From contig JAAEMR010000030.1 of the NCBI GenBank assembly GCA_024225395.1, positions 1-40,013 of the forward strand: a stretch of DNA of 40,013 bases, given 5' to 3'. The notes under the pieces were generated by a model that saw only the letters and a program-made list of their open reading frames with translations, made no database searches and was not told the origin of the DNA. The position numbers and the translations under genes were made by a program. Below, in pieces: positions 18,994-26,578 of this stretch; within the stretch, counting starts at the first letter, position 1; each line of letters starts with the position of its first letter. The stretch is from Gammaproteobacteria bacterium. Lineage in GTDB: Bacteria > Pseudomonadota > Gammaproteobacteria > GCA-001735895.

Positions 18994-19611
18994 TTACCTG
19001 GCAAGTGCTGCCGCTTCACCACGATGATTAACATTTAATTTCCCTAGTATCGAATGAACATGGTTTTTAACCGTTGGAATCTGAATAGATAATTCATTAG
19101 CGATGGCTTTATTGGTCAATCCTTTACCAATCAATTCTAAAATACATTGTTCCCTTGGAGTAAGTCCCTGAAAGGTTTCTGCTTTATGGTCCTCTGCCGA
19201 GAGCTCTGCCACCCTGCGTAACAGACATCCAGCATGCTCCGGAGAACAGTGAAGGCCACCACGACAACTCAGCTGTATCGCCTTTATTAGATCTTCAAAA
19301 GAATCATCGCGACAGACATACCCCGCTAACCCCGCTTCCGCACATGAGATAATGTACTGCTCATCTTCGGCCACGGTTAACCCAATCACTTTTATCCCTG
19401 GAAATCTACGGATAAAACGCTTAATTTTGGAAAGGCTATTGGCCGGGGATACATCTACCAATAATACTTCAGGATTGAAATTTTCAACGGTTAAACTGAT
19501 AATTTCCATGGCTGAGAACACTCCGACCAGCTCCATATTATTTACTCTGGACAGAGCTATTTCAAGTCCTTCACGGTACAGCCTGATTTCGCTTACTATT
19601 GCCACTCTCAC
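18994..19611 (-). CDS. NarL/FixJ-type response regulator with atypical receiver (205 aa)
   Basis: The C-terminal 60 residues are a LuxR-type helix-turn-helix (LTPREQCILELIGKGLTNKA, then IANELSIQIPTVKNHVHSIL). The N-terminal 120 residues follow a receiver fold. The phospho-acceptor Asp (D53, in VLLVDVSP) is kept, but the acidic pair that binds magnesium is replaced by Ser-Glu (S7, E8 in VAIVSEIR) and the conserved Lys by Arg (R101 in YVCRDD). It may therefore signal without normal phosphorylation. GTG at 19611 is chosen because AAGGAAG lies 5 bases before it; a TTG seven codons upstream is the alternative. No histidine kinase is nearby. It is read in the same direction just upstream of the eCIS operon, so it may control it; this is inference. 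Confidence 0.85.
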   Translation of the reverse strand: MRVAIVSEIRLYREGLEIALSRVNNMELVGVFSAMEIISLTVENFNPEVLLVDVSPANSLSKIKRFIRRFPGIKVIGLTVAEDEQYIISCAEAGLAGYVCRDDSFEDLIKAIQLSCRGGLHCSPEHAGCLLRRVAELSAEDHKAETFQGLTPREQCILELIGKGLTNKAIANELSIQIPTVKNHVHSILGKLNVNHRGEAAALAR

Positions 19612-20208
19612 AATAACTTCCTTTGAATTCAATTCTGCTAGATCAAGCTGCTTTCAGCTATTTCTAAACCAGACATTAAACGTGAGAATCACTGCTGGAA
19701 TTCTACTAGAATTTCCCAAATCCCCTTCCAGTTGAAGCAACCAATCTTTGAATTGGACGCATCTTAGACATCAATATTACTGCCTTTTATTGCTCAGTAC
19801 AAAGACTGTTTTTTACTTTATAAAATCAATTTATTTATCCAATTGATCTTTTACACAAAAAATACCCTGATAGTTCACCGAAAAAGCTTAACTGCCATAA
19901 ATCCTGTTTATACATTCCTACTCAACTGACCTCGACTTATCCTCATCTCGATATAACCCCTGGAATGTACAGTGCGTAGGACAGATGAACAATCCAGAAA
20001 TTTCACGGCAGTTAACCGGATTTGAAGGCTATGCTGATTACAGCCTCTACATGGGTATTTCAGTTAAATAGGGGCGGAAATAGACAATGAAAATAAAATG
20101 GTAGCTAACACCCCTGCAGAAACAATACCTGCAGCCTATCAGGAAAGGCTCCTATGGCTTTTTCCACCTATTACCACAATACCAGTGACTGCTATTAAGG
20201 TAATAAGC
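19612..20208. other. Intergenic stretch upstream of the regulator, no gene seen
   Basis: About 600 AT-rich bases with no supportable coding sequence. The half near 19612 should hold the promoter of the minus-strand regulator. The part towards 20200 borders the integrase remnant and may be the edge of an old insertion. A 28-codon plus-strand frame at 19985 has a fair start but nothing else to support it. Confidence 0.5.
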
Positions 20209-20486
20209 TTACATAATCTTTATTTTATCAAGATAATCACTATACCACTGCATCATTTCCATCCGCTCAGCTAAATACTGAGAACGATTATACGCTGCTC
20301 TAACTTTATTTCGCTCCTGATGAGCTAATTGCTTTTCTATGAAATCAAATCTAAAACCCTGCTCGTTTAGAGTTGTGCAGACATTAGTTCTTAGGCCATG
20401 AGCAGTCCCATCAAACCCTGATAACTATCCAAAGCAACTAAATACTCTGGGAACTGATTTGGCTTAATGGATTGCCTATGCTTCAC
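20209..20486 (-). pseudogene. Tyrosine integrase remnant (phage/P4-type), internally deleted
   Basis: Two conserved pieces of a phage-type integrase are readable on the minus strand in different frames. The first (about 20486-20415) reads VKHRQSIKPNQFPEYLVALD, matching the stretch before the catalytic core of P4-like integrases. The second (20413-20209) reads FDGTAHGLRTNVCTTLNEQG, then FIEKQLAHQERNKVRAAYNR and a typical end (MMQWYSDYLDKI). It keeps the HGLR motif and a LAH...R-AYNR region but lacks the section between and the whole N-terminus. A TAG and a frameshift separate the pieces, so it is dead. It marks a former genomic island or prophage boundary. The identification of the second piece is secure; the first is good. 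Confidence 0.85.
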
Positions 20487-20557
20487 CTTTCACATTTTAA
20501 GCAAATCCTTTAAAGCATCAACAGTAAACTGGAGTGGTTTTTAGAACAGCAGGCTAA

Positions 20558-20647
20558 TCATTCAAAAGTTCCTGGCTGCAATTGATCCTGATAATTAACA
20601 ACAACCATTGAGCTTTGGTTATAATCGTAAGGCATAAATTTTGGCAT
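20558..20647 (-). pseudogene. Transposase N-terminal fragment (IS1182-like)
   Basis: A 29-codon frame reads MPKFMPYDYNQSSMVVVNYQ followed by DQLQPGTFE and a stop. This is the typical N-terminal start of IS1182-group transposases, which usually continue for more than 400 residues. The remainder of the element is missing; immediately downstream is the integrase remnant. The palindromic AT-rich sequence at about 20655-20705, upstream of this start, could be part of the old element end. It shows that insertion-element activity helped to break this boundary. Family assignment is from pattern memory. Confidence 0.6.
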
Positions 20648-20714
20648 AGTTTTGGCTCGTTAACCTTTTAGGTTATTTTACCAAACGTTAACCCTCATTT
20701 GGGGTTTTCCTACA

Positions 20715-20805
20715 GCCTGAACGCCAGCCTAAGCGGACTAAAATAGTTGGTTATACTGTGAACCTAACCAACTGTTTTAGTTCCGTTTTAAAGCTCTTGT
20801 TAGCT
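20715..20805 (-). repeat. attC-like integron recombination site after the Dabb gene
   Basis: Read on the minus strand, it starts with AGCTAACAAG 14 bases after the Dabb stop and ends with GGCGTTCAGGC. Between them lies a long imperfect palindrome (GGAACTAAAACAGTTGGTTA pairing with TAACCAACTATTTTAGTCC), with a few unpaired bases. This is the layout of an attC site: inverse core, folded stem, core. The core differs from the consensus by an extra C. Confidence 0.6.
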
Positions 20806-20818
20806 GCTAGTTTTCTAC

Positions 20819-21115
20819 TTACACCGTATAATCAAATACAATTAGATCCTCAAGTATCGGTCTAAATAGTTTTATCAATTCGCCGTGTTCAGGATGCGGT
20901 AAATAGTTATCTCTGCCAGCATCATCAACAAAGTTCATCAATACTACGTGAGTGTAATCCTTGTTTTTGCCCTCGGGACTATCATTAAGCCCCCATTCAA
21001 CCGAATGCACTCCATCTACTTTTGAGGGCATAGATTCAAAACTAGCTTTGAGATCACTAATTTCATTTATTTTTGCAGTAGCTTTAAACCTAATTAAGAT
21101 AATATGTCTGATCAC
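20819..21115 (-). CDS. Dabb (stress-responsive alpha/beta barrel) domain protein (98 aa)
   Basis: A single Dabb/ferredoxin-like domain of the usual length. It starts MIRHIILIRFKATAKINEIS and has the segment SVEWGLNDSPEGKNKDYTHV, then the DDAGRDNYLPHPEHGELI stretch with conserved His and Asp residues and ends in IVFDYTV. Such proteins form small dimers of uncertain function, often induced by stress or involved in small-molecule handling. It is flanked on both sides by attC-like palindromes, so it looks like a single integron gene cassette. No promoter of its own is evident, as usual for cassette genes. Confidence 0.88.
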   Translation of the reverse strand: MIRHIILIRFKATAKINEISDLKASFESMPSKVDGVHSVEWGLNDSPEGKNKDYTHVVLMNFVDDAGRDNYLPHPEHGELIKLFRPILEDLIVFDYTV

Positions 21116-21148
21116 TTTATTTACCTAAAAACTTTGTAATCGAAAGGC

Positions 21149-21231
21149 AGCTAACGCCTCAATTTGCAGAGGATAAATGATAGGCATGTTTTGACCCAAC
21201 ATTTGGCTTTCTGTAACATTAACTTGTTAGA
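21149..21231 (-). repeat. attC-like integron recombination site after the LysE gene
   Basis: On the minus strand this begins TCTAACAAGTTAATG and ends GAGGCGTTAGCTGCC. The sequence between folds imperfectly (for example GCCAAATGTTGGGTCAAAAC facing CATGCC...). The GGCGTTAG core is a good match to the consensus GTTRRRY with its usual preceding GGC. It lies between two unrelated genes in the same orientation. Confidence 0.6.
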
Positions 21232-21258
21232 AAAAATATATGCCAGCCTTTTTAATCT

Positions 21259-21897
21259 CTATGATTCTCTCACTACCATTGATCCAGCAGCTACAACCAT
21301 TGTGGTAGCTGCGCCACGATGGAGTATTCTTTGTGCTTTTTTGCTCGAAAGTACATGGCGCACACCAATTGCGCCTAATATAAAAACAGCTCCAACGCTA
21401 AGCAAAACCACACCTGTTACAGGCACTAATATGACAGACCAACTTTGTATTGTGATATTTTTTAAATCGATAATTACAGGCAACAATGCAAGGTAGAAAG
21501 CGATTGTTTTTGGATTGCCTAGTGTAATAGTGTAACCAGACAAGGCCGCAGTAAAAAGATCCTTTCGCTTCGGAGTGATGGCTTGATTTAAAGACTGATG
21601 ATCCGCCGTCCAAAATTGCCAGGCAAGATAGCAAAGATAAATAACAGCCCCCCATTTCACTAAAACGAAGATCACGCTGAAGCTTTTAGCTAAAACGGCT
21701 AGCCCAAATACCGCGAAGGACAAATAAGTTAGGTCACCTAAAATAAGACCTGCAAGCATGGCAAATCCAGTTAACGATCCAGAGCTTACGCTTCGAGCAA
21801 CAAGAGCAGTCATTCCAGGCCCTGGTATTGCAGCGGCAACTGAAAGTGCAGCAACGTAAGTCAATATTTGTGTTGTTTCTAGCATAATGTTACCCAT
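21259..21897 (-). CDS. LysE/RhtB-family amino-acid exporter (212 aa)
   Basis: The protein has about six hydrophobic segments and the family motif IPGPGMTALVARSVSSGSLT near the N-terminus, plus the central TLGNPKTIAFYLALLPVII stretch. Members export amino acids or analogues across the inner membrane with proton exchange; the substrate cannot be told from sequence. The start could be MGNIM at 21897 or the ATG four codons later. It lies 16 bases after a truncated dehydrogenase gene and is followed by an attC-like site, so it fits a cassette gene. LysE exporters are recurring cargo in chromosomal integrons. Confidence 0.9.
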   Translation of the reverse strand: MGNIMLETTQILTYVAALSVAAAIPGPGMTALVARSVSSGSLTGFAMLAGLILGDLTYLSFAVFGLAVLAKSFSVIFVLVKWGAVIYLCYLAWQFWTADHQSLNQAITPKRKDLFTAALSGYTITLGNPKTIAFYLALLPVIIDLKNITIQSWSVILVPVTGVVLLSVGAVFILGAIGVRHVLSSKKAQRILHRGAATTMVVAAGSMVVRES

Positions 21898-21913
21898 TTG
21901 AAATCTGTACGAT

Positions 21914-22057
21914 TCATCTTCTAACGTTTCGCATCAGCGGCCAGCATGTTTTTTCAATTGTACGGTTCCACACAGTCACTGAATATCCTTTTTGTAGAAG
22001 CGTATTGGCCAATGCACTGCCCATTACCCCGAGACCTATAACTGAAATTTGTGTCAT
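21914..22057 (-). pseudogene. Truncated NAD(P)-binding dehydrogenase (6-phosphogluconate/3-hydroxyisobutyrate type)
   Basis: A 47-codon frame starts MTQISVIGLGVMGSALANTL and continues to VTVWNRTIEKT, a textbook Rossmann GxGxMG start of the NAD_binding_2 family, normally about 290 residues long. After the TVWNRTIEKT stretch the match stops and the frame ends in unrelated residues (CWPLMRNVRR). The break is at a sequence with an attC-like core (GCGAAACGTTAG). The likely event is loss of the rest of the gene by recombination, leaving a half site. It is read in the same direction as LysE, 16 bases upstream. Confidence 0.75.
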
Positions 22058-22106
22058 AAAGTTATCCTCGATTGGATTTGTTGAAATATGCTGAAGTCAT
22101 TGCAGC

Positions 22107-22204
22107 GCTTAGCGCCGCCATAAACGGCATAAAATAGCTGGCTACACTTTGTGAGGCACGAACAAAAGCCAGCTTTTTTTGTCCGATTTAATGGCCTATT
22201 AGCC
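22107..22204 (-). repeat. attC-like integron recombination site after the acetyltransferase gene
   Basis: On the minus strand it runs from GGCTAATAGGCCATT to GGCGGCGCTAAGC, with inner arms AAAGCTGGCTTTTG and AGTGTAGCCAGCTATTTTAT that pair around a short loop. The cores differ from consensus at one position each (AAT for AAC; GCT for GTT), so recombination activity may be low. Confidence 0.55.
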
Positions 22205-22229
22205 ATTTTATGCAACCTACAACTGTGCT

Positions 22230-22784
22230 TTACTCTGCCACTTTGATTACCTTTGCTGGGATTCCAGCGACCACCATGCCTTCAGGAACATCTTTGGTTA
22301 CCACTGCACCAGCACCGATTACAGCCCGATCACCAATGGTTACTCCAGAGCATAAAATTGCTCCGCCACCAATCCAGACATCATTGCCAATGGTGATAGG
22401 TATACCAAATTCTTCAGTGCGTCGCTTCACTGCATCAAGAGGGTGCTGAGCGGTATAAATCTGAACATTTGGCCCGCACCACACATTGTTTCCAAGAGTT
22501 ACGGGGGCGACATCAAGTATCACACAGTTAAAGTTGAAAAATACATTTTTACCGAGCGTGATGTTGCTACCGTAATCACAGTAGAAAGGCGGCTCTAGCC
22601 ATGGAATATGACTGTTGCTGCTAAATAAATCGGACAAGATTTGATGGCGTAGTTCCTCTTCGTCATCAAATGATTGATTAAGCCTCTGAAATAGTAGACG
22701 GGCTCTGCGGCGTGCAGTAGATAACTCTGTATCTAGTGCATTGTATAATTCCCCAGATAGCATTTTTTGTCTTTCGGTTTTCAT
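22230..22784 (-). CDS. Maltose/galactoside O-acetyltransferase-like hexapeptide enzyme (184 aa)
   Basis: A left-handed beta-helix acetyltransferase of the Maa/LacA/NodL group. The N-terminal cap starts [20 protein letters not shown]; the hexapeptide repeats include [40 protein letters not shown] and [20 protein letters not shown]. The catalytic His lies in TAQHPLD (about residue 118), as in the family. It transfers an acetyl group from acetyl-CoA to a sugar or similar hydroxyl. It sits between two attC-like sites and has its own short leader, fitting a cassette gene. Substrate unknown. Confidence 0.93.
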   Translation of the reverse strand: MKTERQKMLSGELYNALDTELSTARRRARLLFQRLNQSFDDEEELRHQILSDLFSSNSHIPWLEPPFYCDYGSNITLGKNVFFNFNCVILDVAPVTLGNNVWCGPNVQIYTAQHPLDAVKRRTEEFGIPITIGNDVWIGGGAILCSGVTIGDRAVIGAGAVVTKDVPEGMVVAGIPAKVIKVAE

Positions 22785-22868
22785 TATTAATCTTCTATTT
22801 TAGATATTTGAAACTAAAGAACTTTGCGACAACTCTATATTTAAGCGCGAGTCACACTAGATATAGAT

Positions 22869-22967
22869 GGCTAACGCCGCAATTTACGGACGGAGTGAGA
22901 TGGCGCTTTTTGTGCTCCGCAAAAAAACGTGACAGCACACGGAGTTCCGCAAGATTGCTTTGTTATA
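22869..22967 (-). repeat. attC-like integron recombination site after the HigBA pair
   Basis: On the minus strand it begins TATAACAAAGCAATC, 6 bases after the higA stop, and ends GCGGCGTTAGCC. Arms such as TTGCGGAACTCCGTG and ACTCCGTCCGTAAATTGCGG pair with a few extra bases, and GTGCTGTCACG lies in the variable loop. The closing core matches the consensus well. This is one of the best attC candidates in the window. Confidence 0.7.
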
Positions 22968-22972
22968 TTTAA

Positions 22973-23266
22973 TTACGCAGCCTCAAAAGAAACTGAGTGA
23001 ACGTTGCCTAGATTGATATTTTGTTTGGCCTGCCAAAGGTCATAGTTGTCTTGCATTGTTAGCCAACTCTCAGGGCTACGGCCTACAGCTTTAGAAAGTC
23101 TTAATGCCATTTCAGGCGTTACACCACTTTGGCCCTTTAGAATACGGTTAAGCGTGGATGATGCCACATCGAGCTGCTTGGCCAAAAAGCGACCGCTATA
23201 ACCGAAAGGCTCAAGGTATGTTTCTTTTATGAACTCACCGGGATGAGGAGGGTTATACATGCTCAT
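22973..23266 (-). CDS. higA: HigA-family antitoxin (97 aa)
   Basis: A typical HigA: it starts MSMYNPPHPGEFIKETYLEP and has an XRE-type helix-turn-helix with LAKQLDVASSTLNRILKGQS followed by TPEMALRLSKAVGRSPESWL. It binds and neutralises the HigB toxin and represses the pair's promoter. Its ATG overlaps the higB stop by a single base, giving coupled translation in the toxin-first order usual for HigBA. The pair has attC-like sites on both sides; HigBA modules are frequent in chromosomal cassette arrays, where they stabilise the array. Confidence 0.94.
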   Translation of the reverse strand: MSMYNPPHPGEFIKETYLEPFGYSGRFLAKQLDVASSTLNRILKGQSGVTPEMALRLSKAVGRSPESWLTMQDNYDLWQAKQNINLGNVHSVSFEAA

Positions 23267-23544
23267 TAGTGATAGTCCTCGTAGTTTAATATAAATGCAT
23301 TACCATCTTTGAATTCAAAAGTTACTCGCCAGTTACCATTAACAGAAAAAGACCAAATACCCTCTCGGTCTCCCTTTAAGGGGTGCAATTGATAACCTGG
23401 TAAATCAATATCCTCGATTACATGAGCGGTATCGATTGCCACCAATTGCATTTTCAACTTTCTTGCATGGCTATTCTGAATGCCTGCAGTGCTCCCTGCT
23501 TCAAAGTACTTTTTGAGACCTTTATGCTTAAATGATTTAATCAT
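23266..23544 (-). CDS. higB: HigB-family mRNA interferase toxin (92 aa)
   Basis: Starts MIKSFKHKGLKKYFEAGSTA and has the family pattern HARKLKMQLVAIDTAHVIED, LHPLKGDREGIWSFSVNGNW and RVTFEF, ending NYEDYH. HigB is a RelE-superfamily ribosome-dependent endoribonuclease. Length and C-terminal His are normal, so it is probably active. It is the first gene of the pair; higA follows with a 1-base overlap. Confidence 0.94.
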   Translation of the reverse strand: MIKSFKHKGLKKYFEAGSTAGIQNSHARKLKMQLVAIDTAHVIEDIDLPGYQLHPLKGDREGIWSFSVNGNWRVTFEFKDGNAFILNYEDYH

Positions 23545-23583
23545 GGATCGATAGTAGCATGATGCGCACTACGCATCAATAAA

Positions 23584-23630
23584 GCTAGCACCGCATTCAG
23601 CGGCTCGTCCGCTGCAATGCCCTGTTATGT
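23584..23630 (-). repeat. Short attC-like site after the glycosidase-like gene
   Basis: On the minus strand it runs ACATAACAGGGCATT...GAATGCGGTGCTAGC. The stem GCATT-G-CAGCGG pairs with CCGCTG-AATGC with one extra-helical G and a small loop, which is the hallmark of compact attC sites. The 3' core (GCTAGC) is degenerate. About 35 bases further upstream in sense is another inverse-core-like GCCTAACAGC, perhaps a remnant of a second site. Confidence 0.55.
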
Positions 23631-23696
23631 TCTGGCGGTTTCGATGACGGCAGCGTCATTTGCTGTTAGGCATAGAGTTGAAACTGGAATGGTTTA

Positions 23697-24947
23697 TCAT
23701 TCAGCTGTCCATAACGTTTTTAGCTGATTGTAAACAGCTCTCGGGAGGGTGTTGAACACGCCATTTTCTTCAATTATCCGTACCATCCCGAACCATTCTT
23801 CAATGTCATGCGGATCTTGGCTCAGCGAGTCTTCCAGCCCAAATTTCCACCATGAATCCAGGTACTCATGGATTGTGACACCCGCGATATCGAAAGATGA
23901 AGTTTGAATATCTGTCAGGTTTTGAAGGATCCCCGTTGCTTGCTCAAGTTCAGTATTGCCGCCATATCCGTAATTTGGCGGTCCTGCATGGTTGGCTTCA
24001 GGTGAAACACTTAATCCTGTTTCGCTGACCAACAGTGGTACAGAGGGGTGCATGTTTTTTAATTCTTCTATCCAGCCCTGAAACAAAGTTCCAGAACCTG
24101 AACCTGGCAAGGTATCAGGTCTGTAGTATGGAACGGCATATGAATAAGCATTTTGTGATCGAAAATCCAGAAATGGGGTGTCGATTAAATGCACAGTGCG
24201 GATTTCGTTGGCGTAGGATATAAGTGAAGCCTTGCCATAAGTTTCCATTTCATAAGTGCGGGCATAATCAGCCATTTCTGCAATGAAAGCTTCACTCGCG
24301 TTAATGTTGGATGCTGAAATGTAATTGCCAAAGAAAGAATCTATGTTGGGGTGAGCCTGATTGGTCGAAATAATACTCGTTTCGCTCAGTTCATTGCCGA
24401 CAAGCAAAGCGACGATTGGCGGATTGTTGTCCTCATGGGCATTATATATACGATCAATGACTGTTTTGATGTAGTTTTTGGAGGTGGTTTTATAGGCATT
24501 ATTCTGAAAATCATTTACATGTCCATCAAACCAGATGGTTTGCAATATGTTCAGCCCACCTAATTCCTTCAGTGAATGATAGGTATAGGCTGGTGCTCCC
24601 CATAAGCGAACTGTATTTGCACCCATGGCTTTAATATTTTCCAAATCAGTATCAATTCTTTCCGTTACTTGCGGTGTTAAAATCGACAATTTCTCGATTT
24701 CCCAAGGCAAATAACCGGGTTGGCCTGGTACATAAACCACGCCTCTGATTTTAAACGGCTCGCCATCCTTGTAGATAAAGTGTGTTCCTGCACTGAATTG
24801 ATTGCTTGTACAGGTGACATTTTGTTGTTGATTGCATACAGTCCACTCTGTCTCCTCTGTCACCTCAGTGGGACCACACCCCTGGATTAAAACCAAACAA
24901 ATCGGAAATATCAGTCTTTTAAAAAGAACGGTTGAAATAGAAATCAT
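23697..24947 (-). CDS. Glycoside-hydrolase-like lipoprotein (clan A TIM barrel, 416 aa)
   Basis: The start chosen is the ATG at 24947, preceded by GGAAG; it gives a lipoprotein signal peptide (FPICLVLIQGC). The frame opens 37 codons earlier, but that stretch is unlikely to be translated. After the signal come FIYKDGEPFKIRGVVYVPGQ and MGANTVRLWGA, the look of (beta/alpha)8 glycosidases such as GH2/GH5/GH72. VGNELSE should hold the acid/base Glu and LLVSETGLS the nucleophile Glu. It probably cleaves or transfers a beta-glycan at the cell envelope; no closer family is claimed. It is followed by a compact attC-like site and shares the orientation of the cassette genes. Confidence 0.78.
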   Translation of the reverse strand: MISISTVLFKRLIFPICLVLIQGCGPTEVTEETEWTVCNQQQNVTCTSNQFSAGTHFIYKDGEPFKIRGVVYVPGQPGYLPWEIEKLSILTPQVTERIDTDLENIKAMGANTVRLWGAPAYTYHSLKELGGLNILQTIWFDGHVNDFQNNAYKTTSKNYIKTVIDRIYNAHEDNNPPIVALLVGNELSETSIISTNQAHPNIDSFFGNYISASNINASEAFIAEMADYARTYEMETYGKASLISYANEIRTVHLIDTPFLDFRSQNAYSYAVPYYRPDTLPGSGSGTLFQGWIEELKNMHPSVPLLVSETGLSVSPEANHAGPPNYGYGGNTELEQATGILQNLTDIQTSSFDIAGVTIHEYLDSWWKFGLEDSLSQDPHDIEEWFGMVRIIEENGVFNTLPRAVYNQLKTLWTAE

Positions 24948-25047
24948 AAAATGTCTTCCAGTTTTTTTGGGCTGGGTTTTCGTATGAATTTGAGACACCC
25001 CCGTACTTTTTGGCACTTTTTGTTTTTTGAAACATAGCGTCGTAAAT

Positions 25048-25074
25048 AACCTGACCACAGTAGTGGGTCAGGTT
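25048..25074. repeat. Perfect 9-bp inverted repeat between acr3 and the glycosidase gene
   Basis: AACCTGACC and GGTCAGGTT are separated by nine bases. There is no run of T on either side, so it is not a standard terminator, and the attC core bases are absent. It may be a protein-binding site or the rest of a cassette junction. Confidence 0.5.
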
Positions 25075-25116
25075 GACTTACCTTGTATGCATATTTTTAG
25101 ATTTAACCACGTTTGC

Positions 25117-26229
25117 TTAGCCCAATGCACGATTCTTACAATGTGGATAATCTAAATTGCATTCATTAAATATATGACATGTACGCTTGCATATTGAAAC
25201 AAGCATTAACATTACTGGAACTTCAATTAATACACCAACGACGGTTGCTAGCGCTGCACCGGAAGATAAACCGAAAAGAATAACCGCAGTAGCGATTGCC
25301 ACCTCAAAGTGATTTGAGGCTCCTATCATAGCTGCAGGTGCAGCATCATGATATGAAAGCTTCAACCAACGGGCGAGTATAAAATAACCTATAACAAAGA
25401 TAAAAACCGTTTGCACAAATAAGGGAATAGCAATCCAGAATATTGTAAGTGGGTTATTAATAATAACCTCACCCTTAAATGAAAAAAGCAAAATCAACGT
25501 TAAAAGTAATGCACTGATACTAATTGGTGTAAGCCAATTCAAGAATTTTTCATTAAACCATGTAATTCCTTTGAATTTAATTATTAGCTTTCTTGATAAA
25601 TATCCTGCCACAAGTGGTAATGCCACATATATTGATATTGAAAGCAGCATGGTTTCCCAGGGCACAGGCATTGAATTCACATTAAGTAATAAGCTACCTA
25701 GTGGACCATAAAGAAAAAGCATCATTAAAGAATTAATTGCAACCATAACTAATGTTAAGCCATCATTACCCTTAGAGAGATAACCCCACATTAAAACCAT
25801 TGCGGTACAAGGAGCAATACCAAGCAAAATTGTGCCTGCAATATAACTTCTCCATAATTCCACCTCCTCTCCATTTGCTAGAATTTCTGTACCAGGTAGG
25901 TAATCTTTAAATAAATACCCTAAAAAAAAATACGCAATTCCAAACATTGAGAATGGTTTTATGACCCAATTTATAAACAAAGTTAAAAAAACTGGCTTTG
26001 GAGTTTTCGCAGACTTCAGGACTTGGGCAAAGTCGATTTTTACCATAATTGGGTACATCATAAAAAAAAGACATATAGCAATTGGAATTGATACTTGATG
26101 AATTGAAAAATCATTAAGCGTTGTAGCAACGCCCGGAGCAATTTTGCCTAAAGATATTCCCCCAGCAATACAAAGCAATACCCAAACAGATAAATATCGT
26201 TCAAAGATTGATAGTTGATTTTTAGCCAT
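25117..26229 (-). CDS. acr3: Acr3-family arsenite efflux transporter (370 aa)
   Basis: About ten membrane segments and clear Acr3 motifs: [20 protein letters not shown] at the N-terminus, [20 protein letters not shown], the conserved cysteine in [20 protein letters not shown] and the late motif [20 protein letters not shown]. Acr3 exports arsenite (and in some cases antimonite) across the inner membrane using the proton gradient. No arsR repressor or arsC reductase is beside it, unlike normal ars operons. An attC-like site lies just upstream in sense (26267-26322), so the gene may have arrived as a single cassette. It ends with a short Cys/His-containing tail of no known role. Confidence 0.93.
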   Translation of the reverse strand: MAKNQLSIFERYLSVWVLLCIAGGISLGKIAPGVATTLNDFSIHQVSIPIAICLFFMMYPIMVKIDFAQVLKSAKTPKPVFLTLFINWVIKPFSMFGIAYFFLGYLFKDYLPGTEILANGEEVELWRSYIAGTILLGIAPCTAMVLMWGYLSKGNDGLTLVMVAINSLMMLFLYGPLGSLLLNVNSMPVPWETMLLSISIYVALPLVAGYLSRKLIIKFKGITWFNEKFLNWLTPISISALLLTLILLFSFKGEVIINNPLTIFWIAIPLFVQTVFIFVIGYFILARWLKLSYHDAAPAAMIGASNHFEVAIATAVILFGLSSGAALATVVGVLIEVPVMLMLVSICKRTCHIFNECNLDYPHCKNRALG

Positions 26230-26266
26230 GTCACATACTTCTCTTACTCTTCATTACATCTTGAAT

Positions 26267-26322
26267 GCATAACATCGCATTTCAACGGAACTAAATTTCC
26301 GACTGAAAATGCTTTGCTATGC
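26267..26322 (-). repeat. Compact attC-like site between the XRE antitoxin and acr3
   Basis: On the minus strand GCATAGCAAAGCATTTTCAG pairs with TTCCGTTGAAATGC around AATTTAG, and the site closes with GATGTTATGC, which contains a good GTTATGC core. The antitoxin stop codon lies within the opening core, as is common for cassette genes. With its length of 56 bases it is a classic short attC. Confidence 0.7.
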
Positions 26323-26577
26323 TGCCTTTTCGTCGTTAATGTGCCAGCCGGGAAAAACCATCACAGCAGGGTGACATTTTAATGCTCGTGCAAGAATCTT
26401 TGCCCTTTCAACACCTAGATTAATTTTATCGCGTTCAATAGCTAAAAGAGTTGATTGAGGGATACCTGAAAGAATTGCCAATTGGTTTTGACTTAATTCT
26501 TGTAATTCACGAATAATTCGGACTGACTCACCAATAGATACTTTTACTTTAGTTTTTGCTTTTTTAAAATCTTTCAT
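26317..26577 (-). CDS. XRE-family antitoxin without an intact toxin (86 aa)
   Basis: A helix-turn-helix protein: basic N-terminus, VRIIRELQELSQNQLAILSG, IPQSTLLAIERDKINLGVER and LARALKCHPAVMVFPGW. It resembles the HigA/HipB-like partner of RelE-type toxins. The ATG at 26577 is preferred because GGAGA lies 7-8 bases before it; the frame could start 7 codons earlier. Just upstream is the decayed toxin gene, its stop 1 base before this start. The antitoxin itself looks complete and may act as a lone repressor or may neutralise related toxins. Confidence 0.85.
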   Translation of the reverse strand: MKDFKKAKTKVKVSIGESVRIIRELQELSQNQLAILSGIPQSTLLAIERDKINLGVERAKILARALKCHPAVMVFPGWHINDEKAA

Positions 26578-26578
26578 A

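Noticed and set aside
19985-20071. 28-codon plus-strand frame (MNNPEISRQLTGFEGYADYS...)
   Set aside because: Composition is protein-like but it is too short, has no convincing ribosome site and no homologue that I recognise.
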